A DNA stretch of 64,000 nucleotides, from NCBI RefSeq assembly GCF_004770765.1, contig NZ_RQFK01000028.1, positions 248,001 to 312,000 of the forward strand. Direction: 5' to 3'. This DNA comes from Leptospira noumeaensis. GTDB lineage: Bacteria; Spirochaetota; Leptospiria; Leptospirales; Leptospiraceae. Below, one piece after another: positions 18,240 through 27,280 of this stretch. Numbering within the stretch: the first letter of the stretch is position 1; each line of letters begins with the position of its first letter. The notes under the pieces were generated by a model. The model searched no databases, had not been told where the DNA came from, and saw nothing but the letters and a program-made list of their open reading frames with translations. The translations under genes and the position numbers were made by a program.

Positions 18240-19432
18240 TTTCTTACGCGGCAGCTTTGGAGAAAATCCTTTCTGAAGCGAAACCTTATCCCAAAGAAAT
18301 CGTCACAATAAACGAAGCTCTTGGTCGAGTTTTGGCAGCAGAAATTTTTGCAGATAGAGATTATCCACCTTTTCATCGTTCAGCGATGGATGGGTTTGCC
18401 ATTAGTTCAAAAGATTATGCAGAAAACCAATTATATCCCTACCAAAGAGAACTTTCGGCGGGAGCTAGTTTAAATTTAGAACCAAATGAAAAAACCATCC
18501 GTATCATGACAGGTGCCCCGGTTCCCGATGGATTCGATGTTGTGATCAAAATCGAAGACACTATCCTTTCCGAATCCAATGGGCAAAAACAAGTGACTTT
18601 TTCCATAAAGGATGTCAAACCTTGGCAAAATATCGCCAAACAAGGGGAAGACTTAAAAAAAGGAGATTTGGTTTTATCTATAGGACTTAAAATAGGTACA
18701 TCCGAAATATCTGTTTTGGCAAGTTTAGGAAAAGAAAAACTAACAGTCGTCAAACCACCAAAAATTCATATCATTTCTACAGGAAACGAAGTGGTACCTA
18801 TCAACACTTCCCCACTCCCTTTTCAAATCAGAGATTCCAATTCCTATACCATCACATCCATTTTGTCCAAATACAAAATCCAACCGGAACTTGTAACCCA
18901 TGTCCCAGATTCGGAATCCGAAATCACAAATCAAATCCAACAGGGACTTGAGGCAGATATTCTCATTCTTTCGGGTGGAGTTTCTATGGGTAGTTTGGAT
19001 CTTGTTCCTTCCATATTACAAAAATTAGGTGTTGAGTTAATTTTTCACAAAACAGCGATCAAACCAGGAAAACCAATTTGGTTTGGAAAACGGAAAAACA
19101 CCATTGTTTTTGGAATGCCAGGAAATCCCTTCAGCGTCCAAACATGTTCTAGAATCTTTCTCGAACCTTTTTTAAGAAAATCATTTGGACAAAATCAAAT
19201 TCCTTCTTATAAACTCCCTTATTCAACCACCAAACAGAAGAAAGGTTCGCTCACTGAATTTTTCCCTGTCCGATTAGAGACAACCAATAACGATAAAACT
19301 TATCTTTCTCCTCTGAGTTTCAATGGCAGTGGAGACGTAAGGGCAGGAGTTACCTCCGACGGACTTGCCATCTTTCCGACTGAGGTCTCTTCCATCCAAA
19401 AAGATGACCTGCTAGAGTTTTTACCTTGGTAA
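18236..19432 (+). CDS. moeA: Molybdopterin molybdenumtransferase MoeA
   Basis: The 398-residue protein inserts molybdate into adenylylated molybdopterin. Motifs include HRSAMDGFAI, RIMTGAPVPDG, FQIRDSNSY, LSGGVSMGSLD and GMPGNPFS, spread over the usual MoeA domains I-IV. The start codon is TTG, overlapping the moaCB stop and preceded by GGAGAAGGG. Length and order are normal. It works directly after the MoaB/Mog half of the preceding fusion protein. Confidence 0.93.
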   Translation: MISYAAALEKILSEAKPYPKEIVTINEALGRVLAAEIFADRDYPPFHRSAMDGFAISSKDYAENQLYPYQRELSAGASLNLEPNEKTIRIMTGAPVPDGFDVVIKIEDTILSESNGQKQVTFSIKDVKPWQNIAKQGEDLKKGDLVLSIGLKIGTSEISVLASLGKEKLTVVKPPKIHIISTGNEVVPINTSPLPFQIRDSNSYTITSILSKYKIQPELVTHVPDSESEITNQIQQGLEADILILSGGVSMGSLDLVPSILQKLGVELIFHKTAIKPGKPIWFGKRKNTIVFGMPGNPFSVQTCSRIFLEPFLRKSFGQNQIPSYKLPYSTTKQKKGSLTEFFPVRLETTNNDKTYLSPLSFNGSGDVRAGVTSDGLAIFPTEVSSIQKDDLLEFLPW

Positions 19433-19596
19433 AAGGATTTCTTCAAAAAATCATAAATTCCGTCTTACTCGTGATTAAAGATCCAAGAGTTTGGTTACGC
19501 TTCCTACTAGCTTTTGGTGATAAGTTTGGAATCAAATGGGGACTTCGTGAAAGGATTGTTTGGTTGTCAGCGGTTCTCGCTGGTGAAGAAATCTGA
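19426..19596 (+). CDS. Small hypothetical protein between moeA and the Mo oxidoreductase
   Basis: A 56-codon frame starts with TTG, overlapping the last codons of moeA, and ends at 19596. The product, starting MVKGFLQKIINSV, has the middle RVWLRFLLAFGDKFG and the end LSAVLAGEEI; it is helical and moderately hydrophobic with basic residues. It fills most of the 241-base gap to the next gene and lies on the operon strand. I do not recognise it. The ribosome-binding site is weak, so it could also start at a GTG near 19470. Confidence 0.45.
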   Translation: MVKGFLQKIINSVLLVIKDPRVWLRFLLAFGDKFGIKWGLRERIVWLSAVLAGEEI

Positions 19597-19673
19597 TTTT
19601 GTAAAAAATCGACCCATTTTAAACTTGTCTTAAGAAAAACTCTCTTTTAGAATTTTCCCTTTAGGAGAGAGTT

Positions 19674-21830
19674 ATGCATCAATTTCATTACCGTTCTTGT
19701 ACTTTATGCGAAGCCATGTGCGGGTTACAAATCGAAATGAGTGATGGATCCATCCTAGGATTCAAAGGTGATCCCGAAGATAAATTCAGCCGCGGTCATA
19801 TTTGTCCGAAAGGACCCGAACTAAAAAGCCTCTACCTCGATCCGGATAGGATCAAACTCCCTCAAAAAAGAACAGAATCTGGATGGGAAACGGTTTCCTG
19901 GGTGGATGCTCTTTCTGACATTGCTACGCAGTTAGTTGGCATCCAAACGAAATACGGAAACGATTCCGTGGCTATTTATAATGGTAACCCGACCGTTCAT
20001 AACTATGGTTCCATGTTATTTGGACAAAGGTTTGCCAGTAGACTCAAAACCAAAAATAACTTCTCCGCCACTTCCGTAGACCAGTTACCCCACCAACTCC
20101 TTTCTTATTTGATGTTTGGCCACCAACTTCTTGTTCCCATTCCTGATATTGATCATACAGATTTTTTTCTGATTTTAGGAGGAAACCCATTTGCATCTAA
20201 CGGAAGTTTAATGAGTGTTCCCGATGTGAAAAAAAGACTGAAAGCCATCCAAGATCGAAATGGAAAGTATGTTGTGGTGGATCCTCGTAAATCCGAAACT
20301 GCATCACATGCAAACGAACATATTTTTATCAAACCAGGAACGGATGCGTATTTTTTACTCGCCCTACTCCATGTTCTTTTTGCAAACAAACTAACAAAAC
20401 CAAATTCACTCATCCGAAACGAAGACTTACAAACAATAGAAAACATCACTAAAGACTACAGTCCAGAAAGAGTTTCTAAAATTACAGCTGTTCCCACAGA
20501 GACCATCCAAAAGATAGCGACTGAATTTGCAAATGCAGAGTCCGGAGTTTGTTATGGAAGGGTGGGAGTGTCAACACAAGAATTTGGAGCCGTGTGCCAA
20601 TGGTTGATCAATGTCATCAATATTGTTACTGGTAATTTAGACAGAAAAGGGGGAGCCATGTTCACACTTCCCGCCGTTGATTTGGTCGGTGAAGGATCTG
20701 TGATGCGTTCAAATCCTGGAAGTTTTAATACTTACCAATCCAGAGTTCGTAAACTTCCTGAATTTAGTGATGAACTTCCTGTAGCGGCATTAGCAGAAGA
20801 AATTTTAACAGAAGGTGAAGGAAAAATTCATGCCCTTGTGACTTCGGCAGGAAACCCCGTATTATCAACACCTAACGGAACAAAACTGGAGAAAGCCTTA
20901 GCTAGTTTAGATTTTATGGTCTGTGTCGATTTTTATTTGAATGAAACAACAAAACATGCAAACTATATCTTACCACCTACATCCGCTTTAGAACACGATC
21001 ACTACGATTTGATTTTTAATGTATTTGCCGTCCGTAACACAGCCAGATACAATACACCTCTTTTTCCTCCCGAATCTGGAATGTTACATGATTGGGAAAT
21101 TTTTTCAGACCTGACCAAACGTTTGGAACTTACAAGATCAGGAAAAGAACTTCCAAAAGAAGTGATCAAAACAAAACTAACACCCGCTAGTATCATTGAT
21201 CATGCACTCAAATCAGGACCTTACGGAAATAAGGGGAAACGTAATGTCGATATGAGTTTGGAACTTTTAAAAAATAGTCCCCATGGTGTGGATCTAGGGC
21301 CTTTACAACCCAGTTTTCCCGAAAGATTATATACAGAAGACAAAAAGATCCATCTTTTTCCTGAAATTTTAAAAGAAGATCTCCCAAGACTTAAAAACAA
21401 ATTTTCTGAATGGGAAAAATTTTCTTCTGACAAATCACAGTTTTTACTCATTGGTAGAAGGCATTTGCGTAGTAACAATTCCTGGATGCACAATCTTCCA
21501 AAACTAATGACCGGTAAATCAAGATGTACCATTATGATCCATCCTGAAGACGCAAGTACATTAGGAATTTCTAATGATGAAGAAGTCATAGTGGAATCCT
21601 CGGTAGGCAAAATTCAAATTCCAGCAGAAATCACAGACGAACTTATGAAAGGTGTTGTGAGTATCCCTCACGGGTTTGGACACAATCGTGGTGGAACCAA
21701 TCAAAAAGTGGCGACCGAATTTTCAGGAGTCAGCATTAACGATTTAACGGATGATCAAAGTATTGATGAATTTTCTGGAAATGCCGCGTTTAGTGGCGTT
21801 AAAGTTTTTATCAAAAAACAAAAAGTTTAA
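19674..21830 (+). CDS. Molybdopterin-dependent oxidoreductase, [4Fe-4S]-containing
   Basis: The 718-residue catalytic subunit of the DMSO-reductase superfamily has an N-terminal [4Fe-4S] motif at C9, C12, C16 and C44 (CTLCEAMC and GHICPKG). Molybdopterin-binding domains follow, and a C-terminal dinucleotide-binding domain starts near 580 (IGRRHLRSNNSWMHN and the closing PHGFGHNRGG). No signal peptide is present, so it is cytoplasmic. The family includes many uncharacterised oxidoreductases, and neither nitrate reductase nor formate dehydrogenase can be assigned. A strong AGGAGAG site precedes the ATG. Its place inside the Moco cluster suggests it is a main user of the cofactor made here. Its stop overlaps the convergent moeB gene by four bases. 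Confidence 0.9.
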   Translation: MHQFHYRSCTLCEAMCGLQIEMSDGSILGFKGDPEDKFSRGHICPKGPELKSLYLDPDRIKLPQKRTESGWETVSWVDALSDIATQLVGIQTKYGNDSVAIYNGNPTVHNYGSMLFGQRFASRLKTKNNFSATSVDQLPHQLLSYLMFGHQLLVPIPDIDHTDFFLILGGNPFASNGSLMSVPDVKKRLKAIQDRNGKYVVVDPRKSETASHANEHIFIKPGTDAYFLLALLHVLFANKLTKPNSLIRNEDLQTIENITKDYSPERVSKITAVPTETIQKIATEFANAESGVCYGRVGVSTQEFGAVCQWLINVINIVTGNLDRKGGAMFTLPAVDLVGEGSVMRSNPGSFNTYQSRVRKLPEFSDELPVAALAEEILTEGEGKIHALVTSAGNPVLSTPNGTKLEKALASLDFMVCVDFYLNETTKHANYILPPTSALEHDHYDLIFNVFAVRNTARYNTPLFPPESGMLHDWEIFSDLTKRLELTRSGKELPKEVIKTKLTPASIIDHALKSGPYGNKGKRNVDMSLELLKNSPHGVDLGPLQPSFPERLYTEDKKIHLFPEILKEDLPRLKNKFSEWEKFSSDKSQFLLIGRRHLRSNNSWMHNLPKLMTGKSRCTIMIHPEDASTLGISNDEEVIVESSVGKIQIPAEITDELMKGVVSIPHGFGHNRGGTNQKVATEFSGVSINDLTDDQSIDEFSGNAAFSGVKVFIKKQKV

Positions 21831-22903
21831 ATGGAATTTTTGTTCTGTAAAAAGGAGAGGTAGGCCCTTCGACCTCCTAATAGCGAATAAACGTCTTTCC
21901 CGTTATTAATGTAGGTTACAGCTTTTTTTGAACGAATCCCTGTTTCACAAATACAAACCACACTACTCCATTCGGGAACTTCCAGAAGGTAACCCTTTTC
22001 TAATTGGGAAAGAGGTACGAGAACAGTATCGGCAATGGGAAAATTTTCTGTTTCCTCCTTTTCTCTCACATCCAAAAGAATTACTTTTTTCTGACTTTGC
22101 ATTTCGATGAACTTGGCCGAATCGATTTCTATTCCTTCCCAACTTCTATTTGTTTCTTTATGACCGTCGCCACAAACTGGACAATGAAGATTTGCTTCCA
22201 CTTTGGATGAAAAAAGAAGTGGTGGGTTCCATTCCATAAAATAAACCGAACTTAGATCTGTTCCATTTGGATCGAGAAGGTATTGCATGGCTAAAGAAGT
22301 TTGGTAAGTCCCAGCAAGAGCCGTTTGTAATCCTAAAACACCACCAACACTACAATTCATTGTGTCCCCATCTTTTAGGTCAGGAAACAAACAACGGTAA
22401 CATGGTTTTCCTTCACCAGAAAAAATTGCAAATTGTGAACTTGTCCGAAACACTGAGGCAGTCACTAACGGGACTGATTTTGATACACATAGATCATTAA
22501 TCACATACTTTGAAGAAATTGTGTCCGTACAATCCAATACAAGATCCCAACCATCCAATCGTTCGGACTTTGTGGATTCAGAAATTAGTTCAAAAAAACA
22601 TTCAATTTGTAACCAAGGACAATGTTCCAACAACACTTTCGAAACTACCTCTACTTTAGGTAATCCCAGATCTTTAAATGTAAACAATGTTTGGCGGTGA
22701 AGATTCGAAACCTCTACACGATCAAAATCTATGAGACCAATCCGACCAATTCCACCCAGGGCCAGTTGCAAAGCGGCAGGGCATCCGAGCCCGCCGAGCC
22801 CAATGACGAGGACGGAGGAATCCTTCCATTTTTTTTGACCGGCAGAACCGATTTCAGGAACTTGGATTTGACGTTGGAAGAATGAATCCTCTTCTGAACC
22901 CAT
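21827..22903 (-). CDS. moeB: MoeB/ThiF-type adenylyltransferase with C-terminal rhodanese domain
   Basis: The 358-residue protein activates the C-terminal glycine of the sulfur carrier MoaD (and possibly ThiS). The ATP-binding GLGGLG is at 35-40, SNLHRQTLF follows, and two CxxC pairs (CYRC, CPVC) bind zinc. A rhodanese domain (about 265-350) with the active cysteine in CICETGIRSKKA can supply sulfur. MoeB-rhodanese fusions of this type are well known. It is transcribed against the rest of the cluster and is convergent with the oxidoreductase, between it and moaA. Confidence 0.92.
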   Translation of the reverse strand: MGSEEDSFFQRQIQVPEIGSAGQKKWKDSSVLVIGLGGLGCPAALQLALGGIGRIGLIDFDRVEVSNLHRQTLFTFKDLGLPKVEVVSKVLLEHCPWLQIECFFELISESTKSERLDGWDLVLDCTDTISSKYVINDLCVSKSVPLVTASVFRTSSQFAIFSGEGKPCYRCLFPDLKDGDTMNCSVGGVLGLQTALAGTYQTSLAMQYLLDPNGTDLSSVYFMEWNPPLLFSSKVEANLHCPVCGDGHKETNRSWEGIEIDSAKFIEMQSQKKVILLDVREKEETENFPIADTVLVPLSQLEKGYLLEVPEWSSVVCICETGIRSKKAVTYINNGKDVYSLLGGRRAYLSFLQNKNSI

Positions 22904-23035
22904 AACTTAAAAGAAGAAATAAGGATTTATCGCAAGCAAGGAGAAATTACCAATTTGCTAAAATAGTTCAATATCCGAAACGATCTTTCTATTTTTGTTT
23001 TCAACCTAGAAAACTAGACTAAACTAGACTTTAAG

Positions 23036-23977
23036 GTGAAAGAAGAAACTAGAAAATTTGAAGTACTTCGGGTGAGTATCCTTTCACACTGTAGTTTTGC
23101 CTGTGTTTATTGTGCACCAAAAAATAAACCTGATCCGACCAATTTATATCCTAACATTCATTATTTAAGTCCTGAACTTTTAGAATCTAAAATCTCTGCA
23201 TTACAACCTCATATCCAAATTAAAGAAGTTCACCTAACAGGAGGCGAACCGACATTACATAAAAACCTCATCCCACTAATAGAAAAACTAAAACAACTCT
23301 CTATTAACGAGATTGCTATCACTTCAAATGGTTTTTTCGATGATGGATTGATACCGAAAATGAAAATGGCTGGCCTCACTCGTATGAATTTTTCTTTAGA
23401 TAGTTTTTCACAAAATGGATTTGAAAGATTAAGTGATCGTAAACTTCCCGTGGAAAGATTAATGTATCGAATTTTAGAAGCAAAAAATCTGGGGCTCGAC
23501 GTAAAAGTAAATTGTACTGTATTAAAAGGATATAATGAATCTGAAATTTTAGATCTCCTAGGTTGGTCAGGGGAAAATGGAATCACCATTCGTTTTTTAG
23601 AATTTATGAGAATGGGCCCTTTGCAAGAAGAACACGAAGATTTTTTTTATTCAGCAGATAAAATTCGAGACACCATTGGCAGTAAATATAATTTTTCACC
23701 TTACCCAACAGCTTCAGATTCAACTGCTACTTACCATATAACTGATAACGGTTATTTATTTGGAATCATCGCAAACCATACGGAACCATTTTGTGAAGGT
23801 TGCAATCGTTTACGAATGGATTCTTTCGGTAGAATTTATGGATGTTTGAGTGATCAGACTTCCTTCGAGATCCCATTGGTGAATTCAGAGGTACAAGTGG
23901 TTTTAAAAAAAGCTATGGATACAAAAAAAAATAAGTTCACCGGTTCCCAATTATCAATGAAATACATTGGAGGATAA
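23036..23977 (+). CDS. moaA: GTP 3',8-cyclase MoaA
   Basis: This radical SAM enzyme starts Moco synthesis by converting GTP to 3',8-cyclo-GTP. The N-terminal cluster ligands are C19, C23 and C26 (CSFACVYC) and the C-terminal cluster ligands are C253, C256 and C270 (FCEGCNRLR, then GC). TGGEPTLH follows the first cluster and the protein ends with the conserved Gly-Gly tail (KYIGG). The start is GTG at 23036 with no strong ribosome-binding site. A tandem 10-base repeat (AAACTAGACT twice) lies at 23011-23030 just upstream. The next gene starts directly after its stop. Confidence 0.95.
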   Translation: MKEETRKFEVLRVSILSHCSFACVYCAPKNKPDPTNLYPNIHYLSPELLESKISALQPHIQIKEVHLTGGEPTLHKNLIPLIEKLKQLSINEIAITSNGFFDDGLIPKMKMAGLTRMNFSLDSFSQNGFERLSDRKLPVERLMYRILEAKNLGLDVKVNCTVLKGYNESEILDLLGWSGENGITIRFLEFMRMGPLQEEHEDFFYSADKIRDTIGSKYNFSPYPTASDSTATYHITDNGYLFGIIANHTEPFCEGCNRLRMDSFGRIYGCLSDQTSFEIPLVNSEVQVVLKKAMDTKKNKFTGSQLSMKYIGG

Positions 23978-24220
23978 ATGAAAATCCAACTTCTATCATT
24001 TGCAGCATTAAAAGATTTTTTCCCTTCAAAACAGGAAATGAATTTGGATGGAATTAAAACTGTTTCCGATTTAAAAACTCATCTTCTTGGATTAAATCCG
24101 GATGCCGAAAAACTCATCAAAATCAGCCGTATTTCGGTCAATCAAACGATTGCCAAAGATTCAGATTTGATTACTGAAGGTGCTGTCGTGGCACTCCTTC
24201 CTCCATCAAGCGGAGGTTAA
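23978..24220 (+). CDS. moaD: Molybdopterin synthase small subunit MoaD
   Basis: The 80-residue ubiquitin-like sulfur carrier ends in SSGG, the Gly-Gly tail that is adenylylated by MoeB and thiocarboxylated. AVVALLPPSSGG is the typical end of the family. It begins immediately after the moaA stop and ends immediately before moaE, so all three are translated from one message. Confidence 0.93.
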   Translation: MKIQLLSFAALKDFFPSKQEMNLDGIKTVSDLKTHLLGLNPDAEKLIKISRISVNQTIAKDSDLITEGAVVALLPPSSGG

Positions 24221-24661
24221 ATGGATACAAATATAAATTACAAACATATCACGGAAGAAAAACTAATCTTACCTTCGCAGTTTCCTCCTTTACCAAGTAT
24301 GGGAGGTTATGTATTTTTTGCTGGTATTGTTCGAGATATTAACGAAGGAAAACAAGTCACCCATTTGGAATATGAAGCTTATTCCGAACTTGCAAACCAA
24401 ATGATCGAAAACATAATTCAAGATGCATTTAAAACTTGGGAACTAGAGTTTGCCGAATGTATCCATCGTTTAGGGAGACTGGGTCTCGGTGATGTTGCGG
24501 TAATTGTTAACACTGGCGCTGTCCATAGAGACGAAGCTTACAAAGCTAATAGATACATCATTGACCGAGTCAAACATGAAGTTCCTATCTGGAAAAAAGA
24601 ATACTATGTAGATGGAAGTTCCGAATGGTCAAAAGGATGTGCCCATGACCAACACGACTAA
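24221..24661 (+). CDS. moaE: Molybdopterin synthase catalytic subunit MoaE
   Basis: The 146-residue protein combines with MoaD to put two sulfurs on cyclic pyranopterin monophosphate. Family features are GGYVFFAGIVRD, LEYEAYSELA, HRLGRLGLGDVAV, VHRDEAYKA and the catalytic-lysine region VPIWKKEYYVDGS. There is no gap after moaD, and it overlaps mobA by 17 bases. Confidence 0.95.
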   Translation: MDTNINYKHITEEKLILPSQFPPLPSMGGYVFFAGIVRDINEGKQVTHLEYEAYSELANQMIENIIQDAFKTWELEFAECIHRLGRLGLGDVAVIVNTGAVHRDEAYKANRYIIDRVKHEVPIWKKEYYVDGSSEWSKGCAHDQHD

Positions 24662-25277
24662 ACCCATTTTTGTTATACTTGCCGGCGGACAAAGTGTTCG
24701 AATGGGAGAAGACAAAGCTTTTATTCCCATCGGTAAAAATTCCAATTTCCTGACTCAATTACTAAATAAGTTAAATGAAATTGACGGATCTATCTATATT
24801 TCACTTAGAAATGAACAATTAGAAATTTATAAACCATACACAAAGGAAACAACGTTAATTTTAGATAAAGACCTTCCTGTAGAAGGTCCGTTAAAAGGTA
24901 TCCTTTCATCTTATTTACATTTAAAAGAAAAAAAACATCTTGGAGATTTTATTTTTTTTCTACCGATAGACATTCCTTATGTGGAAGAAAAAACAATCCA
25001 AAGACTTTTGGAAACGTATGACTCGAACCCTAAACCAATTTCTGGACTTTTTTACACCCAGGAAAGCGCTTTAGAACCTTTATGTGGGATCTATTCTAAA
25101 ATAACCTTATCTCAATGGACAGAATCTTTATTTTTACCGGGACTTCATGAATATTCATTACAAAAGCGAATTTTATCATTGGATCCAAAACCAATTTTTA
25201 TCAATCTTCCTTTGGAAGAAAAAATTTCTTTTAGAAATATAAATTCCAAAATGGATCTGCAAGGATTTCACAAATGA
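24645..25277 (+). CDS. mobA: Molybdenum cofactor guanylyltransferase MobA
   Basis: The 210-residue nucleotidyltransferase has LAGGQSVRMGEDKAF as its nucleotide-binding loop and the metal-binding Asp in LPIDIPYV. It makes the dinucleotide form of the cofactor used by DMSO-reductase-type enzymes such as the oxidoreductase in this cluster. I start at ATG 24645 (after AAAGGATG) rather than 24612, since the extra codons would lie deep inside moaE. It overlaps the next gene by four bases. Confidence 0.9.
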   Translation: MTNTTKPIFVILAGGQSVRMGEDKAFIPIGKNSNFLTQLLNKLNEIDGSIYISLRNEQLEIYKPYTKETTLILDKDLPVEGPLKGILSSYLHLKEKKHLGDFIFFLPIDIPYVEEKTIQRLLETYDSNPKPISGLFYTQESALEPLCGIYSKITLSQWTESLFLPGLHEYSLQKRILSLDPKPIFINLPLEEKISFRNINSKMDLQGFHK

Positions 25278-25864
25278 GTTATTTTAAAAGTAAAAAGAAT
25301 TGGATCTTTGATATGGATGGAACCTTAACCATTGCCAATCACGACTTCCAAGCCATTAAACAGGAGTTAAACATTCCATTAGATATGGACATACTCACCT
25401 CCTTATCCAAACTTTCAAAAGAAGAGGCTGAAAAAAAACACAATCAATTAAATCAAATTGAATTAAAAATTGCAAAAACTACAGTTCCATCTCCAGGAAG
25501 TTTTGAGTTGCTTCAAAAAATCAAATCAGAAAACTACCAGTTAGGAATTTTAACTAGAAATAGTTTTGGAAACTCTATCGAAACTTTAAAAGCAGCCAAA
25601 TTAATCGAATTTTTCCAAGACGATTTTATTTTTTGTAGGGAAAGGGCCATTCCCAAACCAAATCCAGAAGGAATTTTCAGACTGATGGATCTTTGGAAAG
25701 CAAATCCCATTGATACCGTTATGATTGGTGATTATATTTACGATTTGGATGCCGGAAGAGGAGCAGGAGTTGATACCATTTACATCGATCCGACAGGAAC
25801 ATTTCCATTCAAAAACTCCGCAACTCATTGTGTCAGAGAGTTAGGCGAAATCCTAAACCTATAA
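25274..25864 (+). CDS. HAD-family phosphatase (phosphoglycolate-phosphatase-like)
   Basis: The 196-residue HAD hydrolase has FDMDGTLT with catalytic D13 and D15, LGILTRNS as motif II, a basic residue in RAIPKPNPEG as motif III and IGDYIYDLDAGRGAG as motif IV. The cap domain is small and helical. It is the last gene of the moaA operon (ATGA overlap with mobA). Its substrate is unknown; phosphatases of this class dephosphorylate small phosphorylated metabolites, and a role in Moco metabolism is inferred only from position. Confidence 0.88.
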   Translation: MSYFKSKKNWIFDMDGTLTIANHDFQAIKQELNIPLDMDILTSLSKLSKEEAEKKHNQLNQIELKIAKTTVPSPGSFELLQKIKSENYQLGILTRNSFGNSIETLKAAKLIEFFQDDFIFCRERAIPKPNPEGIFRLMDLWKANPIDTVMIGDYIYDLDAGRGAGVDTIYIDPTGTFPFKNSATHCVRELGEILNL

Positions 25865-26005
25865 AACCAGGATACATTTTGTACGTTTTTTTTATCAACT
25901 TGTAGTGGTAATTGCGAAATCCAAGGAATGAATCCTGGATTTTATGACACAAGAGATACTTTCATATATTCGAATGTTTGATACGATATTGTCGACCAAG
26001 AAAAA

Positions 26006-26030
26006 TCACAAAAGAAATCTTCTTTTGTGA
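26006..26030. promoter_or_regulatory. Perfect hairpin/palindrome upstream of lipoprotein gene
   Basis: TCACAAAAGAA and TTCTTTTGTGA are exact 11-base arms with a three-base loop, ending 34 bases before the lipoprotein start. No T-run follows on the plus strand, so an operator or 5' leader structure is likelier than a terminator. On the minus strand it is followed by five T, but no minus-strand gene runs into it. Confidence 0.4.
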
Positions 26031-26064
26031 ATAAAATATTTCCATTGATTGTTAAAATAAATAG

Positions 26065-27255
26065 ATGCGCTCATTCTATTTTTCTATTGTTTTATTGGTT
26101 CTATTACAGACAATTTCGTGTAATCCTCAGTCTACCAAAAATGAACTATCACCGGCACTCCTACTTTTCAGCTCTCTCGGCAACGAAAATAGTTCAACTC
26201 TCGAAGATAAATTTCAATCCATTCAAGTAACAACCCTTTATAGAAAAGATGGAATTTTTCAATTTCAAGACATACTGATCGAATACAAATTAAAAAATTC
26301 AAAAGAAAACTCAGAAACAGTAGAAGCATTTTTTGGAAATCCAAATGAAATTTCTTATAATACACAAACTAACAAAATATCCGGGCAAATCAGCCAAAAG
26401 GAAGATTTGTTCCAAACAAATTCTATTGTGTTTTCCTATTCAGATTTTACGAAGAGATTCAAAGTTTTTTTAACTCTAAAAAAAGATGGAAATATTGTTT
26501 CATTAAAAGAACTAACTACCACACCACCAAATCCGCCAAACATACCTCCCAATTCGATCACCATACCCCAAATAAATTATGAGAACAATCGGTCACTCAT
26601 TGGAGGTACAGAATACCAAGTGATTCGTGTAAAATTCGAATCAGGTTCAGACTTATCCACCTTTACTCGGTTAAATGCTTATATTGGGAGACCGAATATC
26701 ATCTCGATGGCCGCTGATAATTTCAATGTAGTTAATTATATTTCAGCAGCTTCTTATAATGATTCTTTGAATTACTTTTTATTCCTAACTCCCGAACTAA
26801 ATGCATCTTATACAATCATTGTCGTAGGCTCAAACGATACGGTAAAAGGGAACCGAAGCGTAAATACAGTCCCACCGCCTCCACCACCATCTCCTTGTGC
26901 TGGAAGTGTTAATGCCCCTACCACGATAGGAAATTGTGCAACTCATTGTTTGGTAGTTGACTTAGTTGGAAATCAAATGCAATTTACTGCAAAGACATCC
27001 ATTGGAACTACGACAGAAGAATATCTATCTTTAGATATGGCGAGTACAACACCAAGTGGAGGAGTTGGTCCCACTACTCTAGCTTGGTCTGAATTTTTTT
27101 CTCCGATTGCCATAGGAGATTATGAAACAGACTTACGGACTTTTGACGTAACTACTTATAACCATTCATGTGTGGCCTTGTCGTCTTACCTTGTATTGGA
27201 TGGTCTAGATGGATTTAGAGATAGTTACATATCAGGCAAAATCAATGTCCCATAA
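26065..27255 (+). CDS. Hypothetical lipoprotein with proline-rich linkers
   Basis: The 396-residue product has a signal peptide ending in QTISC (lipidated C19). Two domains follow, joined by proline-rich linkers (TPPNPPNIPPNSI near 155 and VPPPPPPSPC near 275). The first part is beta-rich with no clear family. The last part, with four cysteines from CAGSVNAP to NHSCVAL, looks like a small extracellular domain. No enzymatic motif is visible. It is flanked by the end of the Moco operon and a convergent histidine kinase, and is probably its own transcript. Confidence 0.7.
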   Translation: MRSFYFSIVLLVLLQTISCNPQSTKNELSPALLLFSSLGNENSSTLEDKFQSIQVTTLYRKDGIFQFQDILIEYKLKNSKENSETVEAFFGNPNEISYNTQTNKISGQISQKEDLFQTNSIVFSYSDFTKRFKVFLTLKKDGNIVSLKELTTTPPNPPNIPPNSITIPQINYENNRSLIGGTEYQVIRVKFESGSDLSTFTRLNAYIGRPNIISMAADNFNVVNYISAASYNDSLNYFLFLTPELNASYTIIVVGSNDTVKGNRSVNTVPPPPPPSPCAGSVNAPTTIGNCATHCLVVDLVGNQMQFTAKTSIGTTTEEYLSLDMASTTPSGGVGPTTLAWSEFFSPIAIGDYETDLRTFDVTTYNHSCVALSSYLVLDGLDGFRDSYISGKINVP

Positions 27256-27280
27256 CATAAGTTTTTTGCTAATTCTAAAC

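Noticed and set aside
26006..26030. Hairpin as terminator of the Moco operon
   Set aside because: It lies about 140 bases after the last gene and no T-run follows on that strand, so an operator or leader structure fits better.
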